A DNA stretch of 63,695 bases. Origin: [Clostridium] methylpentosum DSM 5476 (GTDB lineage Bacteria > Bacillota > Clostridia > Oscillospirales > Ruminococcaceae). The notes under the pieces are model-generated. The model saw only the letters and a program-made list of their open reading frames with translations. It searched no databases and was not told the origin of the DNA. The stretch is taken from assembly GCA_000158655.1 (NCBI GenBank), contig EQ973339.1:23089-86783 (forward strand), in the 5' to 3' direction. Made by a program: the position numbers and the translations under genes. Of the stretch, positions 26,953 through 36,473 are shown piece by piece. How positions within the stretch are numbered: position 1 is the stretch's first letter; every line of letters starts with the position of its first letter.

Positions 26953-26988
26953 CAAAGGGCGTACCATTTGGTACGCCCTTTGTTTTTT
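26953..26988 (+). terminator. Rho-independent terminator after GH95 gene
   Basis: A 14-bp perfect stem (26953-26966 with 26969-26982) followed by TTTTTT, 30 bases after the stop codon. Confidence 0.93.
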
Positions 26989-27010
26989 GTCGCCGAGTAG
27001 GCAAGAAAAA

Positions 27011-27031
27011 ACCACCAGTTGAACTGGTGGT
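27011..27031. terminator. Short bidirectional hairpin
   Basis: Arms ACCACCAGT/ACTGGTGGT with A-rich and T-rich flanks on both sides. It lies between the GH95 terminator and the recombinase relic. Confidence 0.6.
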
Positions 27032-27123
27032 CAAAAAAGTACGCTATAATTTGGATGCGTGGAGCAATCGGCGGCAGAAGCTGAGTCGGTTTAAGGTTCA
27101 AAAAAGCTGTTTCAATACAAAAT

Positions 27124-27160
27124 AAAAAAGTCAGCAACCTGTATGGTTACTGACTTTTTT
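27124..27160. terminator. Bidirectional terminator-like hairpin
   Basis: AAAAAAGTCAG pairs with CTGACTTTTTT, extended inward by AACC/GGTT. It is suited to terminate from either side and marks the boundary between the surface-glycan region and the recombinase relic. Confidence 0.75.
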
Positions 27161-27239
27161 GTGGTGGAGTGCAAGACTTCAAATCCGAACCAAAAGCCGC
27201 AGAAACGCCTGCCAGCGTCACCGCCCGTGTCCTATTTTT

Positions 27240-28110
27240 GTAATTATATATGAAAATCAGCTGGTCATCAAACACATAGAATATTATCGATCGTCTGCCG
27301 CTGGTAATCTTTATTGTCCGGATTGCCGTACTTGAATTGGCTAATCCACTCGATAATGTCCTCCCGACTGTATTTGAGACGTTGCAGCTCTGCCTGCAAA
27401 ATGATGGTCTTTAATTCTTCCCCTCAGCTTTTCCAGTTCTTCCAACTGTTCTTTGGTACTGCTAGTCAGAATTCCCTGATGAATGGCGTTAAGCATATTT
27501 TCAATCTCTCGGTTAGTATCTGCAAGCTACTTACGCAATAGAGAAAGTTCACTGTCCCTTGTATTTTGCAGTTCCACCAGTTTGTCTGCAATTTGGGCAA
27601 TCAGTTCATCCTGAAAGATCCGCAGTATACTGCACAGCGATGCGTTCCATCCAGTCTTTCTTTACCTCCTTTTGTGGAAGTCTAACCTTCTTTTGGCTCC
27701 ATTGCATTTGTAGTAGCGGTGGATAACACCTGTGTAAGATTTTCCACCTTCCCCAATCATCATCCGCCCGCAGTGACCGCAGAACAGCTTAGTCGTCAGC
27801 AGGTATTCTTCTTCGGCTTTTGTTCTCGCTGGAGTCCGCCTGTTCTTTTCCACCCCCATCTGCACCCTTTCAAACAAATCTTTTGGGGTAATACTCGGCG
27901 CACCGTCTGGGATGCGATATCTTTGTACCGATATTCCCCGATGTATTTTCGATTGCACAACACGCTGTGGAGGCTGTTGGGACGGAACGGCTTTTGTTTT
28001 TGTGTCAAGATATGCCGTTCGTTCAGCGAAGTAATAATACTGCGAACGGTTTCGCCTTCCGCATATCTCTGTTAAATTTCTCGCACAATCGGGGAGGTCA
28101 AAGGGCAAAG
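27240..28110 (-). pseudogene. Decayed large serine recombinase (C-terminal two thirds)
   Basis: Read on the minus strand in changing frames, this matches the recombinase and zinc-ribbon part of a large serine recombinase. The pieces are RYAEGETVRSIITSLNERHI, KPFRPNSLHSVLCNRKYIGE, LFERVQMGVEKNRRTPARTK, LLTTKLFCGHCGRMMIGEGG, the coiled coil DELIAQIADKLVELQNTRDS with LADTNREIENMLNAIHQGIL, and a C-terminal VFDDQLIF-like end. Stops and frameshifts interrupt it, and the catalytic Ser N-terminal domain is absent. These enzymes integrate Tn4451/Tn916-like elements; here only a scar remains. Confidence 0.85.
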
Positions 28111-28136
28111 GCAGGCTATCCATGTGGATAGCCTGC
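28111..28136. repeat. 12-bp perfect palindrome
   Basis: Arms 28111-28122 and 28125-28136 (GCAGGCTATCCA and its complement) around TG. It sits exactly where the recombinase homology ends, so it may be an old recombination site or a terminator. Confidence 0.7.
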
Positions 28137-28333
28137 TCCCTCTATATATTGAATTTGAATTGGTTGGATAGTCAGATGGATTGCCAACAAGCTTTATGGT
28201 TTACTATGCATCTGCAAACAATATCCGACTTCGCGAGCACTGCGTATGCTGCACCTTGAGTCTTTGCTAAAGTTCAATTTTCTTCGAAAGTTTTGCGCAT
28301 AATGTCCCACGAGTTCCTGTCCTGTTCCGCAGT

Positions 28334-28585
28334 CTAGTTCTTTCCACACATTTTCATAAATTGGGTAAAAGTAAGGACTTGGTTGGCATTTTGAATGAGG
28401 TACAGAAAGATATCGTATTCTTTCCTTGTACTTGTAAGGGTAATTTCAGAATTGCTTAAAAACACCCGGCGTTCTGATTGGTGAATGGTTAGATCCGAAG
28501 CAACTCTGATTTTTGTCTCATCCCCCGTTAAGATTTGGACATCTGCGCCATGGGATGAAAGCAGTGAGAGGATAGAAGAAATCAT
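28334..28585 (-). pseudogene. Fragment of an OmpR-type response regulator
   Basis: Eighty-three residues corresponding to the linker and first part of a winged-helix output domain. RVASDLTIHQSERRVFLSNS and EITLTSTRKEYDIFLYLIQN match the beta-strands and first helix, and QVLTFTQFMKMCGKN replaces the usual recognition helix before a stop. The receiver domain is missing. It lies between the recombinase relic and the DUF4405 gene, consistent with a two-component gene cut by a mobile element. Confidence 0.7.
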
Positions 28586-28615
28586 CCGGATCGTCCAGCT
28601 TTAAAATAATTGCTT

Positions 28616-29284
28616 CTAATTATGTCTAAGATGTGATAGACGTGTCAGATAATATCCAATCCATATGAATAACCCCATGATAGCCAGATAATTAAGGAAA
28701 AAGAGAAAAATCGGCTCATCAAAATCAAAGAACACAAACTGCGTTCTCAAAAACATATACTCTGGGAAACCTCTATGTACAAAAGCGTACATTCCATATC
28801 CGGCAATGCCGACACCGAGTACGCGCAGAACCATGCGGCGCGCTCTGGAAGGCTCAGTGCATTTTTTTCGTGCAATACCTATTATCATGTTCCAATGAAC
28901 TCCTAAGTGAAGGGCAAGCATTACAAATCCCCAATACGCACAAATCATATGCAGCATCCGGCCAAATGCTCTCCCGCCCGAAATAGGCATAAAAGCAAAC
29001 ACCTCCCTGGAAATCAAAATACTACTGATAACGGAACCCAGCATAAAGATCAGAACAAGGATAGCCACTGCAGTCTGCAACACACGGAACGGGGTATATT
29101 TTCCACCAAACAAGTTTTTACTCCAGTTCCGGTTCAAAATATGGTGGATGATGAATAGTACAAACATTCCCATCCCGATCCACTCATGTGCTGCCCGGCC
29201 TATCAATTCAAAGGCCATAAGCAGCATTAAAAGAATTGTCATGCTAACATCTATGGTGATTTTTCCGAACACTTTTGATCTCAC
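28616..29284 (-). CDS. DUF4405-type membrane protein (cytochrome b561-like)
   Basis: About 222 residues with five or six membrane helices and histidines placed as in DUF4405/cytochrome b-like proteins: AAHEWIGMGMFVLFIIHHIL, the pair in MLHMICAYWGFVMLALHLGV, and GVHWNM. These could bind haem and pass electrons across the membrane, but haem binding is inference. I prefer the GTG at 29284 because GGAGG lies 8 bases upstream; an in-frame ATG at 29389 would sit inside the preceding flavoprotein gene. It is the last gene of a three-gene operon (26-base gap to the flavoprotein). Confidence 0.82.
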   Translation of the reverse strand: MRSKVFGKITIDVSMTILLMLLMAFELIGRAAHEWIGMGMFVLFIIHHILNRNWSKNLFGGKYTPFRVLQTAVAILVLIFMLGSVISSILISREVFAFMPISGGRAFGRMLHMICAYWGFVMLALHLGVHWNMIIGIARKKCTEPSRARRMVLRVLGVGIAGYGMYAFVHRGFPEYMFLRTQFVFFDFDEPIFLFFLNYLAIMGLFIWIGYYLTRLSHLRHN

Positions 29285-29309
29285 ATCGGTTGCCTCCTGT
29301 TCCTGCTTC

Positions 29310-29951
29310 TTAATCGGGGTTCTTGCGGACAAAATTGGTAAATATGAAATCCTCCTTTGGTGGCAGGGGAACAAGTTTGCTGCCAACATCTTTACACTTG
29401 AGGAAATAGGCCATGTTATGCCCCAACATCCTCATTGTCTGCACCCCTTCCAAGTCCTGGCGAACTTCTTCCGGTGTTGTTCCATGCACCATATTCCAAT
29501 ACCGGGAAGTAATAATCGGCATTTGCATCAGCCCAAAATATTTATTCAGTTGGTCCCAGGTTGCGGTTGTCCCCGCGCGGCGTGCGGAAATCACTGTCGA
29601 GGCAGGTTTCAAATAAAACCGTTCTCCACCGGCGTTCAAATCTGCATAGAAAACTCTATCCAAAAAAGAAGTCATTGCTCCAGACGTTCCGGCCCAATGA
29701 ACCGGGCTGCCAAACACGAAACCGTCATAATCTTCAGCCAAATCTAAAAACTCGTTGACGCTATCTTTGAACACACAATGATTTAGATCGCTGCATTTAT
29801 GACAGGCAATACAGCCGGAGATCGGCTTATTACCGATCCAGAAAATATCCGTATCAATACTATTTTGATTCAAAGCGTCAGACACCGTACACAAAGCTGT
29901 ATAAGTGCAGCCTTCCTTATGGGGACTTCCATTGACAAGTAAAACTTTCAT
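29310..29951 (-). CDS. NADPH-dependent FMN reductase / flavodoxin-like oxidoreductase
   Basis: A 213-residue flavoprotein. The N-terminus MKVLLVNGSPHKEGCTYTAL has the SPHKxG FMN phosphate loop. GCIACHKC is the cysteine motif seen in many iron-sulfur flavoproteins and NADPH:FMN reductases, and GFVFGSPVHWAGTSGAMTSF is the second FMN loop. Members transfer electrons from NAD(P)H to quinones, nitro compounds or partner proteins. It sits 2 bases after the esterase lipoprotein gene and 25 bases before the DUF4405 gene, so the three are one operon. It may supply electrons to the membrane protein; this is inference. Confidence 0.9.
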   Translation of the reverse strand: MKVLLVNGSPHKEGCTYTALCTVSDALNQNSIDTDIFWIGNKPISGCIACHKCSDLNHCVFKDSVNEFLDLAEDYDGFVFGSPVHWAGTSGAMTSFLDRVFYADLNAGGERFYLKPASTVISARRAGTTATWDQLNKYFGLMQMPIITSRYWNMVHGTTPEEVRQDLEGVQTMRMLGHNMAYFLKCKDVGSKLVPLPPKEDFIFTNFVRKNPD

Positions 29952-29953
29952 TT

Positions 29954-30859
29954 TTATTTTCCTCCTTTATCGTGAGCGACGATCCATTCCAAGATGTCAG
30001 TTTCATCAAATACTACATTTCCGCCACCGTGATAATTTCCTGTAACGCCGCGCTCGGCAAACCATTCGTTGTCCGGGGTTTGAATTTGCAGGACTGTATC
30101 AATTTCATCTGCTGTCCATCCAGCATTTTCATAGGCAGTGCGAAGGCTACTATACGCATTCAGGGCACGCTCCGAGCCATAATACTCATCGTTTTCTGCC
30201 ATGAAGATATATACCGCTACGCTGTTCTCCACAACAGGGGTAAATTCTCCATCCCACTGAGAGGCCCCGTGAAGATAGGCTGCATACAGATCCGGGCGCA
30301 TGGATACCGCTTGGGACATGGTTTCCCCACCAGCGGAGTATCCCGCCGCATAGACATGGTTATTATCCACAGAAAAGTGGTCGATGAAGTATTCCGTCAA
30401 CTCAATTGCTTGCCGGGCAGAGGTCTCATGCCAATCGGTAAGCTGAGCGGAAACAACGATCATATCCTCCGGGAGCTGTGCCCAGCACAGAAAACCGCTC
30501 CAGTTCAGATTTGCTCCAGAAGATTCTTCTCCAAACCACATCATGTCATAGCCAGGCATGGCCACCATGAGCGGATATTTTTGATTTTCGTCATAATTTT
30601 CTGGAATGAAATAACTGTAATGGATTGTTCCCGTCTCGCCCTCTAGAACCTGTTCGGAGATCATCCCTGTCTGCATTGGTGTTGTCCCCTCCGATAAATT
30701 TTCACTTCCCTCGGAAGATGAGCTACTCTCTGCAGGTGGGGAACTCTCCACGGAAAAAATGTCTGTTTCCAAATTGGGTGTTCCGGTACATCCTATCAGG
30801 GAAAGCAAAAGAACAGACGAGAAAAATGTTAAAAGGAGCTTTTTACCCCATCTTGACAT
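29954..30859 (-). CDS. Esterase-like alpha/beta hydrolase lipoprotein
   Basis: A 301-residue exported protein. The lipobox LIGC places the lipidated Cys at 24, followed by a Ser/Glu-rich linker. The hydrolase domain (about 70-300) has the nucleophile elbow in AAGYSAGGETMSQAVSMRPD and a C-terminal NYHGGGNVVFD with a candidate catalytic His, similar to PHB-depolymerase/feruloyl-esterase-like enzymes. It is first gene of an operon preceded by the 30918 motif. The substrate is unknown. The two other lipoprotein hydrolases in this island are distant relatives. Confidence 0.87.
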   Translation of the reverse strand: MSRWGKKLLLTFFSSVLLLSLIGCTGTPNLETDIFSVESSPPAESSSSSEGSENLSEGTTPMQTGMISEQVLEGETGTIHYSYFIPENYDENQKYPLMVAMPGYDMMWFGEESSGANLNWSGFLCWAQLPEDMIVVSAQLTDWHETSARQAIELTEYFIDHFSVDNNHVYAAGYSAGGETMSQAVSMRPDLYAAYLHGASQWDGEFTPVVENSVAVYIFMAENDEYYGSERALNAYSSLRTAYENAGWTADEIDTVLQIQTPDNEWFAERGVTGNYHGGGNVVFDETDILEWIVAHDKGGK

Positions 30860-30917
30860 ATTCGGGTTCCCCCTTTCCTTTGATTTCTGATTCTATTTTA
30901 GCGTTTTTTTCACAAGG

Positions 30918-30963
30918 GCAGAAGTTTCGATTAGTTACATAGTTTTAACCAACAGGTTTATAC
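30918..30963 (-). promoter_or_regulatory. Shared operator motif, copy C
   Basis: GAAGTTTC, 5 bases, GTTACATAGT, 9 bases, CAGGTTT (plus-strand reading). The same blocks with identical spacing occur at 34945 and 39453. It lies 58 bases upstream of the operon start, with a TAAAAT -10 candidate between motif and gene. Confidence 0.75.
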
Positions 30964-30979
30964 TAAGAGGCATTAAAAA

Positions 30980-31003
30980 AGCAGTAGGGTTCGTCCTACT
31001 GCT
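30980..31003 (-). terminator. Terminator of the AKR/RibD-like operon
   Basis: AGCAGTAGG/CCTACTGCT stem followed on the minus strand by TTTTTT, just after the stop of the RibD-like gene. Confidence 0.9.
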
Positions 31004-31008
31004 TCTTT

Positions 31009-31719
31009 CTATTGATACCGCAGCCACAGCACATCGTCTTCTAATGCTTTTACTTCCTTTAGGCGAAAAGCTACCGGACCATGATCTGGCAGGAAATCCG
31101 CCCGCTCAAAAATCGACACCGCCGTAGTGCTGCCGTCTGCCACCGGAGCTATGACTAAACTCAGTTCATCAATGAGCCCTTCGGATAAAAATGACCAGTT
31201 TGCCGTGCCGCCGCCAGCCACCATTAACTTTTTGATGTCAAACAAGCTGCGGAGCTTTTTCAGCAACAAGGCGCAGTCCAACCGCTCCTTTCCTGCGAAC
31301 AGATAAGATATTCCTTGCTTTTGTAAATAAACCAGATATTCTGGAGAGGCCTGCTCTGTCAGCGCCTCGATCACATGGGAAGCGGGTCGGCCTTTCTTTT
31401 CGATGGCATGAGAAGAAAAGGCAAGCTCCCCTTTGGGATCTACTGAAACGATGAAACTGCCCATCGCTTTCCCAACCGGATTTACCCAGTCCTCTTTGAG
31501 TAAATTTTGGGGAGAGGCGGACAGGTGCGTCACCCGCCCATCGGAATAGCCGCCCAGCATGGTGGTTGTGCCGTACAGGGTGGCTTGACAGCCGTAAAAG
31601 CCACGCAAATCACCATAGATTTTTAAGGCAGGAACGGTTTTGGGCGCGCCAAAAAACGCTCCATCAATTTTCCCGTCCAGCGAGGTAAGCATATGGCAAA
31701 CAACAAAAGGCCGTTCCAT
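31009..31719 (-). CDS. RibD C-terminal / dihydrofolate-reductase-like oxidoreductase
   Basis: About 236 residues with the RibD_C fold: MLTSLDGKIDG near the start, GRVTHLSASP, and the NADPH loop KKLMVAGGGTANWSFLSEGL. Stand-alone members are NADPH-dependent reductases outside riboflavin synthesis and often sit in stress operons. No other rib gene is nearby, so a riboflavin role is unlikely. I chose the ATG at 31719 because GGGGAGGA, inside the end of the previous gene, lies 5 bases upstream; only one base separates it from that stop codon. It is the last gene of its operon. Confidence 0.85.
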   Translation of the reverse strand: MERPFVVCHMLTSLDGKIDGAFFGAPKTVPALKIYGDLRGFYGCQATLYGTTTMLGGYSDGRVTHLSASPQNLLKEDWVNPVGKAMGSFIVSVDPKGELAFSSHAIEKKGRPASHVIEALTEQASPEYLVYLQKQGISYLFAGKERLDCALLLKKLRSLFDIKKLMVAGGGTANWSFLSEGLIDELSLVIAPVADGSTTAVSIFERADFLPDHGPVAFRLKEVKALEDDVLWLRYQ

Positions 31720-31720
31720 C

Positions 31721-32044
31721 TTATTCCTCCCCATAGACATCCTTTGCTATCCGCAGAGCCGCCCACGTCTTGGGCCAACCTGCATAAAACGCAAGCTGTG
31801 TAAGTGCCTCACTCATTTCGGTGGCGGTGACACCGTTTGCCTTTGCCCGCTCAATGTGATGAAGAAGCGAGCTGTCCAGAATCCCGCTGGCCATTAGAGC
31901 AGATACTGTAATCAGGCTGCGATCACGGGGTGATAACTTGTCCTCGCGCGCCCACACTTCCCCAAAAAGGACATCATCGTTTAGCTCCGCAAATTTAGGA
32001 GCAAATTTACTCATGGCATCTCTGCCTGCCGTTACTTTATCCAT
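31721..32044 (-). CDS. Carboxymuconolactone decarboxylase-like protein
   Basis: About 107 residues in the CMD/AhpD-like fold. LSPRDRSLITVSALMASGIL and HHIERAKANGVTATEMSEAL match family helices, and the C-terminus AFYAGWPKTWAALRIAKDVY is typical. The CxxC pair of true AhpD peroxidase partners is absent, so redox activity by cysteine is unlikely. Small CMD proteins of this kind often accompany cupins, aldo/keto reductases and flavin reductases, as here. The ATG at 32044 follows AAAGGAAA. Confidence 0.88.
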   Translation of the reverse strand: MDKVTAGRDAMSKFAPKFAELNDDVLFGEVWAREDKLSPRDRSLITVSALMASGILDSSLLHHIERAKANGVTATEMSEALTQLAFYAGWPKTWAALRIAKDVYGEE

Positions 32045-32082
32045 AGAAATTTTCCTTTCTGCGCGCCTCATTTTAATTTTTT

Positions 32083-32412
32083 ATATTCAGCTTCATCTAC
32101 GGCTTCCAGCCACTCGGCAGAAGCGCCATATGAGCAAATCAACTATCCGGCGCTGCGCCATGCCAATGCTTGACTAGTTGATGGGATGTTGACTACAGCT
32201 GCCCCCATTCCTGATAATACCCACGGCCTGCTGTGCAAAGTAAAAGCTACCCACCTTTATAATGGATGTGCCAGTTATTCCGGCATCCGGGTTGAAAGAG
32301 AACATTGTAAGCCAAAATTTCCTCTGTACTCAAAGGGCAAAGATAACTGGCTCCGCTGAAATACTGTTCCGCAACGGTATTTAGTTCTCCCTGTGGGAAA
32401 AGATTTTAGAAT
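32083..32412 (-). pseudogene. Broken cupin-domain protein
   Basis: Read on the minus strand this matches a small cupin usually found next to CMD-like genes. The pieces are NLFPQGELNTVAEQYFSGAS, FQPGCRNNWHIHYKGG followed by a stop, then CTAGRGYYQEWGQL with another stop, then VKHWHGAAPDS and a further stop. Metal-binding histidines of both cupin motifs are recognisable, but at least four stops or frameshifts make it inactive. It occupies what would otherwise be an empty 390-bp gap in the operon. Confidence 0.85.
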
Positions 32413-32436
32413 ATTTCACTTATCACAATCACCTCG

Positions 32437-32994
32437 TTATTTCAGATTTGAGCCATCATGGAAAGCATTCCCTATACGCTCTCCCAGCACATGATAGCCG
32501 TTGTTCGCGGGGTCAAAGGAAATCGGCTTGAATTTTTTCATATCCAAATCGCCTGTTTCGCTCAGGACACCTTCGTCAATGCTGACATTCACGATCTGAC
32601 CGACGATATTGCCATCCTCGGTCATTTTGAGGAACTTACACTCCAGCGCTACCGGCAGTTCATCAATCAGGGGAGCGTCCACAAATTCGCTTTTGGTCGT
32701 GTGAAAACCGGATTTTTTCATCTTTTCCGGCTCGTTATTGGCGGAAACCAGCCCCACATAATCTGCCGGGATCACATGAGCTGCATCGGCAAAGCTGACG
32801 GTAAAAGCGCCCTTTGACTGGATGTTCTTAGTGGTCTTATGTCCAGTGCTCAGACACAGCACCACCTTGTCGGCGTCATACAAGCCGCCCCAGGCGGCGT
32901 TCATTGCATCAGGGTTTCCGCCATCATCATAGGTGCCAATGATGAGCACCGGAAGCGGGTAAAACCAAGATTTTGCTCCAAAATTTTTACGCAT
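32437..32994 (-). CDS. Flavin reductase-like FMN-binding protein
   Basis: A 185-residue protein of the flavin reductase family. It opens with FGAKSWFYPLPVLIIGTYDD, followed by NAAWGGLYDADKVVLCLSTG and TTKNIQSKGAFTVSFADA, which match the FMN-binding split barrel. Such proteins use NAD(P)H to reduce FMN or act as electron donors to partner oxidoreductases. AAGGAGG precedes the ATG. It is 14 bases downstream of the aldo/keto reductase gene and followed by the cupin relic. Confidence 0.92.
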   Translation of the reverse strand: MRKNFGAKSWFYPLPVLIIGTYDDGGNPDAMNAAWGGLYDADKVVLCLSTGHKTTKNIQSKGAFTVSFADAAHVIPADYVGLVSANNEPEKMKKSGFHTTKSEFVDAPLIDELPVALECKFLKMTEDGNIVGQIVNVSIDEGVLSETGDLDMKKFKPISFDPANNGYHVLGERIGNAFHDGSNLK

Positions 32995-33008
32995 GATTCT
33001 TTTCCTCC

Positions 33009-33854
33009 TTATTTCTGTGTATCCACTGGCGGAACCATTTTCACATAGCTGTTCAGCATTTCCGGCGTGCTGGTGTAATAGCGTTTCTGTTTGTCCATAG
33101 CGGCAATCTGCGCCATCTCATTGTCTGTCAATGCAAAATCAAACAGGTTGAAATTGTCCCGGATATGGGCTGGGTTCTTGGAACCAGGGATGACGATGTT
33201 GCCATCCTGAATGTGCCAGCGAAGGATGATCTGGGCATTGCTCTTGCCGTACTTTTTGGCAAGTTCCGCAAACAGCGGTTCATGGATCAGCGCCTCGTCA
33301 CCGTGGCCCAGGGGATACCATGCCTGAATCACAATATCTTCTTTGCCGAGGAACTCCTTCAGCGCCTTCTCCTGGGAGTAGGGATGTACTTCTGTTTGGA
33401 GAATGGCGGGCTTAATCTCGCAGATGCTCAAAATTTCTCTGATCTGTTCCTCGTTGAAGTTCGACAGGCCGATGGCCTTCACCTTGCCCTCTTTATAGGA
33501 TTTCTCCATCTGTCGGTAACCGGCCACATAGTTCCCAGCGGGCTGATGGATCAGCAGCAGGTCGATATAGTCCGTGTCCAGGCGCTCAAGCGTTTTCTCC
33601 ACCGCGTCATCCTGCTCATAAAAGCTGGGCCACAACTTTGTTTCCAGAAAGATTTCCTTCCTCTCAAGGCCCGACTTCTTCATCGCCCTGCCCACGGCCT
33701 TTTCGTTTACATAGGCATTGGCCGTATCAATCAAACGATAGCCGCATTGAAGGGCAGAAAGGACGGAAACCTCCGCCTCGTCAGGGCTGAGTAGAAAAGT
33801 ACCGATTCCAGCCATAGGCATTTTTACCCCGTTGTTTAAGGTTGTGTATTCCAT
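33009..33854 (-). CDS. Aldo/keto reductase (AKR), 2,5-diketogluconate-reductase type
   Basis: A 281-residue AKR barrel. The catalytic tetrad is visible: Asp and Tyr in RLIDTANAYVNE, Lys in FLETKLWPS, His in LLLIHQPAG. The NADPH-binding end has IVIPGSKNPAHIRDNFN. The enzymes reduce aldehydes, dicarbonyls or keto sugars with NADPH. It follows a second AKR gene by 40 bases. Both are probably LysR-controlled through the 34945 motif. AGGAGG lies upstream of the ATG. Confidence 0.94.
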   Translation of the reverse strand: MEYTTLNNGVKMPMAGIGTFLLSPDEAEVSVLSALQCGYRLIDTANAYVNEKAVGRAMKKSGLERKEIFLETKLWPSFYEQDDAVEKTLERLDTDYIDLLLIHQPAGNYVAGYRQMEKSYKEGKVKAIGLSNFNEEQIREILSICEIKPAILQTEVHPYSQEKALKEFLGKEDIVIQAWYPLGHGDEALIHEPLFAELAKKYGKSNAQIILRWHIQDGNIVIPGSKNPAHIRDNFNLFDFALTDNEMAQIAAMDKQKRYYTSTPEMLNSYVKMVPPVDTQK

Positions 33855-33894
33855 AATAGATACCTCCTAAAATTGATGATGTAAAGTTTAATTC

Positions 33895-34890
<996 letters not shown>

Positions 34891-34944
34891 CTTAATGCTC
34901 TCCTTCTTTCTCTTTGATTGTATTGTAGCTCTATGAAAGGAAAA

Positions 34945-34990
34945 GCAGAAGTCTCCGTTTGTTATGCAGTTAAAACCCCAAGGTTATGTC
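34945..34990 (-). promoter_or_regulatory. Shared operator motif, copy A
   Basis: GAAGTCTC, 5 bases, GTTATGCAGT, 9 bases, AAGGTTA (plus-strand reading), 54 bases upstream of the AKR operon start. A minus-strand TACAAT -10 candidate lies between motif and gene. Confidence 0.78.
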
Positions 34991-35088
34991 TGTTTCCATA
35001 ACTACCTCTTTGAAACAAGCGGCAGTCCCTTTCCTCAAGCAGAAAGAGCCTGTTGATAGATAATAGCGATGTGATAAAGTGGAGACTG

Positions 35089-36450
35089 TCAATTACTCAT
35101 AAAGATTTCAGACAGCCACATATCGTATGTAGGAATCCAATCCCCGCTGGCCCCAAATCCATGAGGCATCCCATCCAGTTGCAGGCGCTCTACCAAAACT
35201 CCAGCGTCTTGTGCCGCGTCTGCGTTAGCCAAAAACTGCTCGTAGAACGGATCGCGTGCTCCATAGCAGTAGAAGGTAGGGGGCAGATTCCCGGAACGCA
35301 ACAGCTCTGCATCCGTGGTCCCAAAACTCAATCTTCCATAGAAGGAATAGATCATCCCGCAGGCCGCTGCATCGGCAGAAATACTATCCAGGCCATCCGG
35401 CTGATACTTGGGATCAAGGGTAGAGGGACTTACATCCCCGTCAAAATTCAAGAGCATTTCTCCACTTAAAATTCCGCCTGCGGAAAAACCCATCACGGCA
35501 ATATCTTGTGGGTCAATGCTATATTCATCTGCATGAGAGCGGACGAACCGTACTGCCCGCGCCAGGTCAAGAGCACCTTCCTGTTGCGTATAGGGGCGCA
35601 GGCGGTAATCCACTACAAAGCTCTGGTATCCCAGAGCACTGAGCGCTTCTGCCACGTCGATCCCTTCCGGCTGTTCGCTGCGGAACTGGAACGCTCCGCC
35701 AGGGCAGATAAGCACCGCGCCTTTCACCTCCACACCCTTCGGCACTGGGAAGCTGGTGATGTAGGGCCTGAAATCTGGATCATCGGAATAACCTCCATTA
35801 TTGATGGTATATTCCGTCTGGGCAGGGGCATTACCTTCCTCCCACAGATACAATACCTGTTGTTCCTGTGGAGTTACAACCCCAGTGGCCACAGTGTTAG
35901 AGCCGCTGTTTTCCGGTGCAATATCATCCCTGTCAAGGTTTAGGTTTTCCGCCCACTCCCTGATTTCTGGTTCGCCGGTATCTGAAGTCATCATCAAAGC
36001 GGAGCCTCCGAATAAGGCGCCGGGCTGAAGCTGCGAAATAGCAGAAAAGATAGAATCAGGCTCATTTCCTTCTCCCAGCACAAAGGGATAGATCGTCCGG
36101 GCTCTAAGGCCATCATTTTGCAAAAAAGTCTGCACCGCCTCCGGCAGAGCATTATCCTGCGCAGCGAATCCAAGCAGTACAAATTCATAGGTATCTGACT
36201 GCAATCCGCTGCTACTATTCATGTCGCTCAGATCTCCGCCCAAAGTTTCCTCCAAAACTTTTGCGGCCTTTTCCACATCCTTCTGTGAAGAATCATACAC
36301 AATCAGAATATTGGAATCCGTTTGCACCATTTCGCCACTTCCATTCCCGGAACTCATTTCAGATGTGGGAGAGAGCTCCTGTGTGCCGCCGCAAGCGGCA
36401 AGGCCCAAAACCAGCAGCATGGAAAGAATGATTGTAAAGATTCGTTTCAT
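35089..36450 (-). CDS. Lipoprotein fusing a flavodoxin-like domain to an alpha/beta hydrolase
   Basis: About 453 residues. Signal sequence with lipobox LAAC (Cys20), then an acidic linker. Residues ~45-165 have the flavodoxin layout (SNILIVYDSSQKDVEKAAKV, YEFVLLGFAAQD), but the FMN phosphate loop is eroded. Residues ~205-450 are an esterase domain with oxyanion PGGAFQFRSEQPEG, nucleophile AVMGFSAGGILSGEM and a C-terminal GMPHGFG His, as in the acetyl-esterase/BD-FAE group. I chose the ATG at 36450 because AGGAGGT lies 7 bases upstream. It follows the exported flavodoxin gene by 23 bases. The fusion may have arisen from neighbouring genes of these two types. Confidence 0.8.
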   Translation of the reverse strand: MKRIFTIILSMLLVLGLAACGGTQELSPTSEMSSGNGSGEMVQTDSNILIVYDSSQKDVEKAAKVLEETLGGDLSDMNSSSGLQSDTYEFVLLGFAAQDNALPEAVQTFLQNDGLRARTIYPFVLGEGNEPDSIFSAISQLQPGALFGGSALMMTSDTGEPEIREWAENLNLDRDDIAPENSGSNTVATGVVTPQEQQVLYLWEEGNAPAQTEYTINNGGYSDDPDFRPYITSFPVPKGVEVKGAVLICPGGAFQFRSEQPEGIDVAEALSALGYQSFVVDYRLRPYTQQEGALDLARAVRFVRSHADEYSIDPQDIAVMGFSAGGILSGEMLLNFDGDVSPSTLDPKYQPDGLDSISADAAACGMIYSFYGRLSFGTTDAELLRSGNLPPTFYCYGARDPFYEQFLANADAAQDAGVLVERLQLDGMPHGFGASGDWIPTYDMWLSEIFMSN

Positions 36451-36473
36451 CGGGAGCACCTCCTATCCAAAAT

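Noticed and set aside
31009-31719. Riboflavin biosynthesis gene ribD
   Set aside because: Only the reductase-like half is present, with no deaminase domain, FMN riboswitch or other rib genes nearby.
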